Source: an uncultured Sulfitobacter sp. (GTDB lineage Bacteria; Pseudomonadota; Alphaproteobacteria; Rhodobacterales; Rhodobacteraceae). From it: a stretch of 64,000 nt of DNA. Positions 60,129 through 64,000 of this stretch are shown one piece after another (position 1 is the first letter of the stretch; each line of letters opens with the position of its first letter). A program made the translations under genes and the position numbers. The DNA is taken from contig NZ_CANNBM010000004.1 in NCBI RefSeq assembly GCF_947502895.1, positions 248,001-312,000 of the forward strand. The letters run 5' to 3'. The notes under the pieces are model-generated. The model had not been told where the DNA came from. It ran no database searches and worked only from the letters and a program-made list of their open reading frames with translations.

Positions 60129-60881
60129 CTAGCCAAGACTTCCCAGAGCGGGAAAAGTCTCAAGCAGCCAAAAGCTGAAGGTCGAGAAAGCGCCCGTCAG
60201 CATCGCAATTCCGACGATCAGCAGCAAAACACCCATCGCCCGCTCAATCGCTTTCATATGCCGCTTGAGGCGGTTCATAACGCCGACGGCACGGGTCATG
60301 AACATCGCAGCCAAAAGAAACGGAATACCCAGCCCCAGCGCATAAATTCCCAATAGCAGCGTACCACGCGTCACAGATGCCTCGGAGGCGGCGAGGGAGA
60401 GGATCGCGCCCAATTGCGGCCCGATGCAGGGCGTCCAGCCAAACGCAAAGGCCAACCCGAGAACGTAAGCGCCAAAGGACGAGCCCCCCTTGTCACCCGC
60501 ATCCATCCGCGCCTCACGGTCAAGGAATGGTATTCGAAAAATACCCAGAAAATGAATCCCGAAGATGATGACAACAACACCTGATATCTGACTGAAAAGT
60601 ATCTGGTTTTGCAGGAAAAATGCGCCGAACGCCGAGGCGGTAAAGCCGAGGATCAAAAAGACCGTGCTCAGCCCCATAACAAAGAAAAGCGCAGCAACGA
60701 TGGCCCGCCGGCGCGCGGCCGATTCCGAACTCATGTCGTTCAGGCTCACCCCGCTCATATACGCCAGATAAGGCGGCACAATTGGCAGGACACAGGGCGA
60801 CAAAAAGCTGATGATGCCCGCGAACAGGGCAATCGTCATGGCAGGCAAGAGACTTGCGTCTATGATCTCGATTCCAAACAT
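60129..60881 (-). CDS. ccdA: CcdA-type cytochrome c biogenesis/thiol transport protein
   Basis: 250 residues, six helices, moving reducing equivalents from cytosolic thioredoxin across the membrane. The two redox cysteines are Cys30 (LSPCVLP) and Cys149 (TPCIGP). A cytosolic loop holds NDMSSESAARRRA. Divergent from the TusA-like gene. Confidence 0.94.
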   Translation of the reverse strand: MFGIEIIDASLLPAMTIALFAGIISFLSPCVLPIVPPYLAYMSGVSLNDMSSESAARRRAIVAALFFVMGLSTVFLILGFTASAFGAFFLQNQILFSQISGVVVIIFGIHFLGIFRIPFLDREARMDAGDKGGSSFGAYVLGLAFAFGWTPCIGPQLGAILSLAASEASVTRGTLLLGIYALGLGIPFLLAAMFMTRAVGVMNRLKRHMKAIERAMGVLLLIVGIAMLTGAFSTFSFWLLETFPALGSLG

Positions 60882-60973
60882 GGGGCATAGCTATACACTC
60901 TGCCCTGCCCCGTCACGTGTCGTGATGTCACAAGGCTGTGGACAGGCTGTAACATGCGGCCTACATCGGGCTT

Positions 60974-61198
60974 ATGATACATGATCTTGATGCCACAGGG
61001 CTTTTGTGCCCGCTGCCCGTCCTCAAAGCACGCAAACGTCTGGCTGCCCTAAAATCGGGAGAGCAGTTGCGCATGCGGGCTGATGATCCTGCTGCTGTAA
61101 TCGACGTACCTCACTTTTGCGCAGAGTCCGGTCATATCTTAATTGAAAGCACGCAACACGGCGATGTTCAGATCTACCTGATCGAAAAGAAAGCCTAA
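60974..61198 (+). CDS. TusA/SirA family sulfurtransferase-like protein
   Basis: 74 residues: DLDATGLLCPLPVLKARKRL carries the CPxP motif with reactive Cys12. TusA proteins carry persulfide sulfur for tRNA thiolation or molybdenum cofactor work; the exact branch is unclear. A strong terminator follows. Confidence 0.9.
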   Translation: MIHDLDATGLLCPLPVLKARKRLAALKSGEQLRMRADDPAAVIDVPHFCAESGHILIESTQHGDVQIYLIEKKA

Positions 61199-61215
61199 CC
61201 AGTAGTCGAAACAAA

Positions 61216-61241
61216 AAAGGCAGGCCTTTAAGCCTGCCTTT
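61216..61241. terminator. Bidirectional terminator between tusA-like and rne
   Basis: 10-bp stem AAAGGCAGGC/GCCTGCCTTT with a 6-base loop; T-rich on both strands. It serves both convergent genes. Confidence 0.9.
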
Positions 61242-61265
61242 CTGCATTTCGCTGATTAGGACTGC

Positions 61266-63977
61266 CTAGCCACGCCCAAGCGACCACCAGCCTTTGCGTC
61301 TTGGCTTGGCAGGTTCTTCGGGGACTTGTTCCGCTGCAGGCTCAACCGCCACAGTTTCAGGCTCGGCAGCGACAGGTTCCGGAGCTACTTCTGGCTCTGG
61401 TACATCTGCGACTACGGGTGCCTCTGCCGGTGCTGTTTCAACAGTTTCCGGCGCTTCTACAACAGGCGCATCTACCGCCTTTTTAGAAGTCGTACGGCGT
61501 TTGCGCGGCGCTTTTGGCTTTGGTTCAGCCTCTGCATCGCCTGCCGTATCGCTTTCGGTTGTTGCTTCGACCTCGACGGGTGCGACCTTGGGTTTGCGCG
61601 GCGCGCGTGTCCGCTTGGGCTTTGGCGCTTCTTCTGCCGCTGGCGCCTCTTCTGCGGCAGGCACCTTTTCTGCTGGTTCAGACACTTCGGGTGTCACAGC
61701 CTGCGCCGCTTCTTCTGCCGCTGGCTCTTTAGGCTTTCTGCTGCGCGAGCGGCTGCGTGGCTTGGGCTTGTCCTCGGTCGAAGCATCTGGCTCTGCCGGC
61801 TGCTCGGACACTGTTTCTACCGCATCCCTGTCACCGCTTTTAGATGCGTCATCAGACTGGTTATCGTCATTCTGCTGGTCATCCCCACCAGAGCGACCAC
61901 CACGGCTACGACGCCGCCGACGGCGCTTGCGCTTGGGCTTGCCTTCACCGTCTTCGGCGTTCTGTGGCTGGGTCTGTTCGGACGCAGTCGCCTCTTGAGC
62001 CTGATCCGCTTGCTCGGCTGCCTCAGCCTCGGCGGCATCTGCTTCGTCGATCTGGTCCATCAAGGAGGTATCGACAGAAACAACATGCGCAGACTGCTGC
62101 ACAACACGGGTTGCTGTCTTGAACTTCTCCATCGAGAAATCCGGGCTAACCAGATGCGGGTCACCTTCGATTCGGACGCTCAGGCCATAACGCGCCTCGA
62201 TCTGCGCGATATGCTCACGCTTTTGGTTCATCAGGAAGTTCGCGATGCCCACGGGCGCTTTGATCAACACTTCCCGCGAACGGCGGCGCGTGCCTTCTTC
62301 TTCGATTGTGCGCAGGATCGACAGTGCGAGGTTGTCATCCGAACGGATGAGGCCTGTGCCGTGACATGCCGTACAAGGCTGTGTTGTCGCCTCGATCATA
62401 CCGGGGCGCAGACGCTGGCGCGACATTTCCATCAGACCAAAGCCCGAAATGCGGCCCACCTGAATGCGCGCACGGTCCGTTTTCAGCTTATCTTTCATCA
62501 TCTTCTCGACGGCGGCGTTATTCTTCCGCTCGTCCATGTCGATGAAATCAATCACAATCAGTCCAGCAAGGTCACGCAAACGCAGCTGACGGGCCACCTC
62601 GGCAGCAGCCTCAAGGTTGGTCTTGGTCGCGGTCTGCTCGATGCTGCCTTCTTTGGTCGCACGGCCCGAGTTTACGTCAACCGCCACCAGCGCCTCGGTC
62701 ACACCGATCACGATGTAGCCACCCGAAGGCAACTGAACCGTGGGGTTGAACATGCCCGCCAGATAACCTTCGACCTGATAGCGCGCAAAGAGCGGCAGGT
62801 TTTCTTCGTACCGTTTCACATTCTTGGCATGGGACGGCATGATCATCTTCATGAAGTCCTTGGCGATGCGGTAGCCACGCTCACCCTCGACAAATACTTC
62901 GTCTATCTCGCGGTTATAGAGGTCGCGGATCGAACGCTTGATCAGATCGCCTTCCTCATAGATCTTGGCAGGCGCGATGGATTTCAGCGTCAGCTCGCGG
63001 ATCTGCTCCCACAAGCGCTGGAGGTACTCATAGTCGCGCTTGATCTCGGCCTTGGTGCGTTTGGCACCCGCCGTGCGCACAATCAGACCCGCGCCCTGCG
63101 GCACTTCGATTTCTTGCGCGATTTCCTTGAGCTTTTTGCGGTCGGCGGCGTTCGTGATTTTGCGGCTGATGCCACCGCCACGCGCGGTGTTGGGCATCAA
63201 GACGCAATAGCGGCCCGCCAGCGACAGGTAGGTCGTCAGGGCAGCGCCCTTGTTGCCGCGTTCTTCCTTTACGACCTGCACCAGCAGAATCTGACGGACC
63301 TTGATAACTTCCTGAATCTTGTAGCGGCGTGCGCGGGGCTTGCGCACGGGGCGGATGTCTTCGCTATCGTCTTCGTCAGCGACAGATTCGATGCTGTCGT
63401 CCTTGTCAGAGGCATCTGTCTTGCCCTCAGCTTCGTCGTCATCATCGCTGCTGTCATCCGCATCATCGGGTGTCTCGACAGGAGTTTCCTTGACCCGCTC
63501 CATCGGAGAAGAAGCCTCATCGTCGCTCACTTCGACTTCGTCGAGGTCAACAGTCTCCATGCCTTCGATCTCGGTGGATGTCTTGGCATCCTCCGTTACC
63601 GTATCTTCGGCCTTTGGTTTGCGCGACCGCGAGCGCGAGCGGCGCTTTGGCTTTGGCTCTTCATCGTCTTTCGCAGCTTGGGCTTCCGCATAGGCACGCT
63701 CCTCGGCCAGCAGCGCCTCACGGTCTGCGACGGGGATCTGGTAGTAATCAGGATGAATTTCCGAGAAGGCTAGAAAGCCGTGGCGGTTTCCACCGTAATC
63801 GACGAAAGCCGCCTGTAAAGATGGTTCTACCCGCGTTACTTTTGCGAGGTAAATGTTCCCAGCAAGCTGGCGTCTGTTCTCAGATTCGAAATCGAATTCT
63901 TCGACTTTGTTTCCGTCCACCACAACAACGCGGGTCTCTTCCGCGTGGGTGGCATCGATAAGCATTTTCTTTGGCAT
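61266..63977 (-). CDS. rne: Ribonuclease E/G
   Basis: Main endoribonuclease of the degradosome, 903 residues. Start MPKKMLIDAT (63977) with AAGAG upstream. The S1 domain (about 35-245) is split by an acidic/basic low-complexity insert at about 100-220 (KPKRRSRSRSRKP, DDSSDDDDEAEG). Catalytic core follows: DFIDMDERKNN (Mg ligands) and the zinc-link CTACHGTG. The last 300 residues are disordered, with basic (KRKRRRRRRSRGG) and Pro/Ala/Glu-rich stretches, the scaffold for RNA and degradosome partners. The 5' UTR runs off the window. Confidence 0.96.
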   Translation of the reverse strand: MPKKMLIDATHAEETRVVVVDGNKVEEFDFESENRRQLAGNIYLAKVTRVEPSLQAAFVDYGGNRHGFLAFSEIHPDYYQIPVADREALLAEERAYAEAQAAKDDEEPKPKRRSRSRSRKPKAEDTVTEDAKTSTEIEGMETVDLDEVEVSDDEASSPMERVKETPVETPDDADDSSDDDDEAEGKTDASDKDDSIESVADEDDSEDIRPVRKPRARRYKIQEVIKVRQILLVQVVKEERGNKGAALTTYLSLAGRYCVLMPNTARGGGISRKITNAADRKKLKEIAQEIEVPQGAGLIVRTAGAKRTKAEIKRDYEYLQRLWEQIRELTLKSIAPAKIYEEGDLIKRSIRDLYNREIDEVFVEGERGYRIAKDFMKMIMPSHAKNVKRYEENLPLFARYQVEGYLAGMFNPTVQLPSGGYIVIGVTEALVAVDVNSGRATKEGSIEQTATKTNLEAAAEVARQLRLRDLAGLIVIDFIDMDERKNNAAVEKMMKDKLKTDRARIQVGRISGFGLMEMSRQRLRPGMIEATTQPCTACHGTGLIRSDDNLALSILRTIEEEGTRRRSREVLIKAPVGIANFLMNQKREHIAQIEARYGLSVRIEGDPHLVSPDFSMEKFKTATRVVQQSAHVVSVDTSLMDQIDEADAAEAEAAEQADQAQEATASEQTQPQNAEDGEGKPKRKRRRRRRSRGGRSGGDDQQNDDNQSDDASKSGDRDAVETVSEQPAEPDASTEDKPKPRSRSRSRKPKEPAAEEAAQAVTPEVSEPAEKVPAAEEAPAAEEAPKPKRTRAPRKPKVAPVEVEATTESDTAGDAEAEPKPKAPRKRRTTSKKAVDAPVVEAPETVETAPAEAPVVADVPEPEVAPEPVAAEPETVAVEPAAEQVPEEPAKPRRKGWWSLGRG

Positions 63978-64000
63978 ATTACTCTTTTGCACGGGCGCAG

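Noticed and set aside
61326..63773. 815-codon open frame antisense to rne
   Set aside because: Mirror of the repetitive, GC-biased rne coding sequence; no ribosome site and an implausible composition.
1..64000. CRISPR arrays, rRNA operons, insertion sequences, prophage or integron
   Set aside because: No direct-repeat arrays, transposase or integrase genes, or rRNA sequence seen on either strand.

Overview
The window is a chromosomal segment of a marine alphaproteobacterium of the Roseobacter group (Rhodobacteraceae). The clearest markers are dmdA next to acuI (demethylation of the algal osmolyte dimethylsulfoniopropionate, DMSP), a circularly permuted two-piece tmRNA encoding the tag ANDNRAPMAMAA, the trgA-trgB-cysK order known from Rhodobacter, the DUF4169 and ribbon-helix-helix genes behind fumC, and a class II DAHP synthase. 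Nothing looks like a prophage, IS element, CRISPR array or plasmid. Coding density is high and overlapping stop/start codons are common. The genus cannot be fixed from this stretch.

Layout. 1-4.0 kb: the 5' part of aroQ (cut by the window edge), then a two-gene unit of a fused 2-oxoacid dehydrogenase E1 and a FabD-like acyltransferase. 4.0-13.5 kb: the phosphate locus on the minus strand, yicC-gmk-gamma carbonic anhydrase-phoR followed by pstSCAB-phoU-phoB, with a triple PhoB repeat in front of pstS. 13.7-18.1 kb: a PAS protein, class II DAHP synthase, a GlxA-type AraC regulator and an unknown membrane-anchored protein. 18.3-24.2 kb: a branched-chain amino acid ABC transporter (livK, livG, livF, livH, livM) with a GNAT acetyltransferase embedded in it. 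24.3-33.3 kb: a HerA-like ATPase, a non-coding stretch with two candidate small RNAs, an IalB-family protein, the lpxD-ACP-ketosynthase-VOC operon, a divergent L,D-transpeptidase/DUF882 pair, and tRNA-Ser(GGA).

33.4-41.9 kb: a long minus-strand stress cluster, photolyase-cfa-trgA-trgB-cysK-mscS-alaX. 41.9-44.9 kb: a class V aminotransferase and a BCCT osmolyte transporter. 45.1-50.5 kb: the DMSP operon DUF2182-DUF1326-DinB-dmdA-acuI-unknown, divergent from a GntR regulator. 50.6-56.3 kb: a small L,D-transpeptidase, tmRNA, chrB-chrA, sspB, fumC-DUF4169-RHH. 56.5-64 kb: class I aldolase, a P450 coupled to a membrane alpha/beta-hydrolase-like protein, ccdA, a TusA-like protein and rne.

How the parts work together. 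PhoR-PhoB senses phosphate and drives PstSCAB through the triple box. The DMSP operon starts DMSP demethylation and removes acryloyl-CoA, while the BCCT carrier nearby is a plausible betaine or DMSP importer. tmRNA and SspB act in the same rescue and ClpXP degradation route and lie 2.3 kb apart. The two most intriguing pieces are (i) the DUF2182-DUF1326-DinB module between the GntR gene and dmdA, controlled by two operator palindromes woven into overlapping divergent promoters, and (ii) the E1 plus FabD-like pair, whose acyltransferase lacks the arginine that normally selects malonyl groups.
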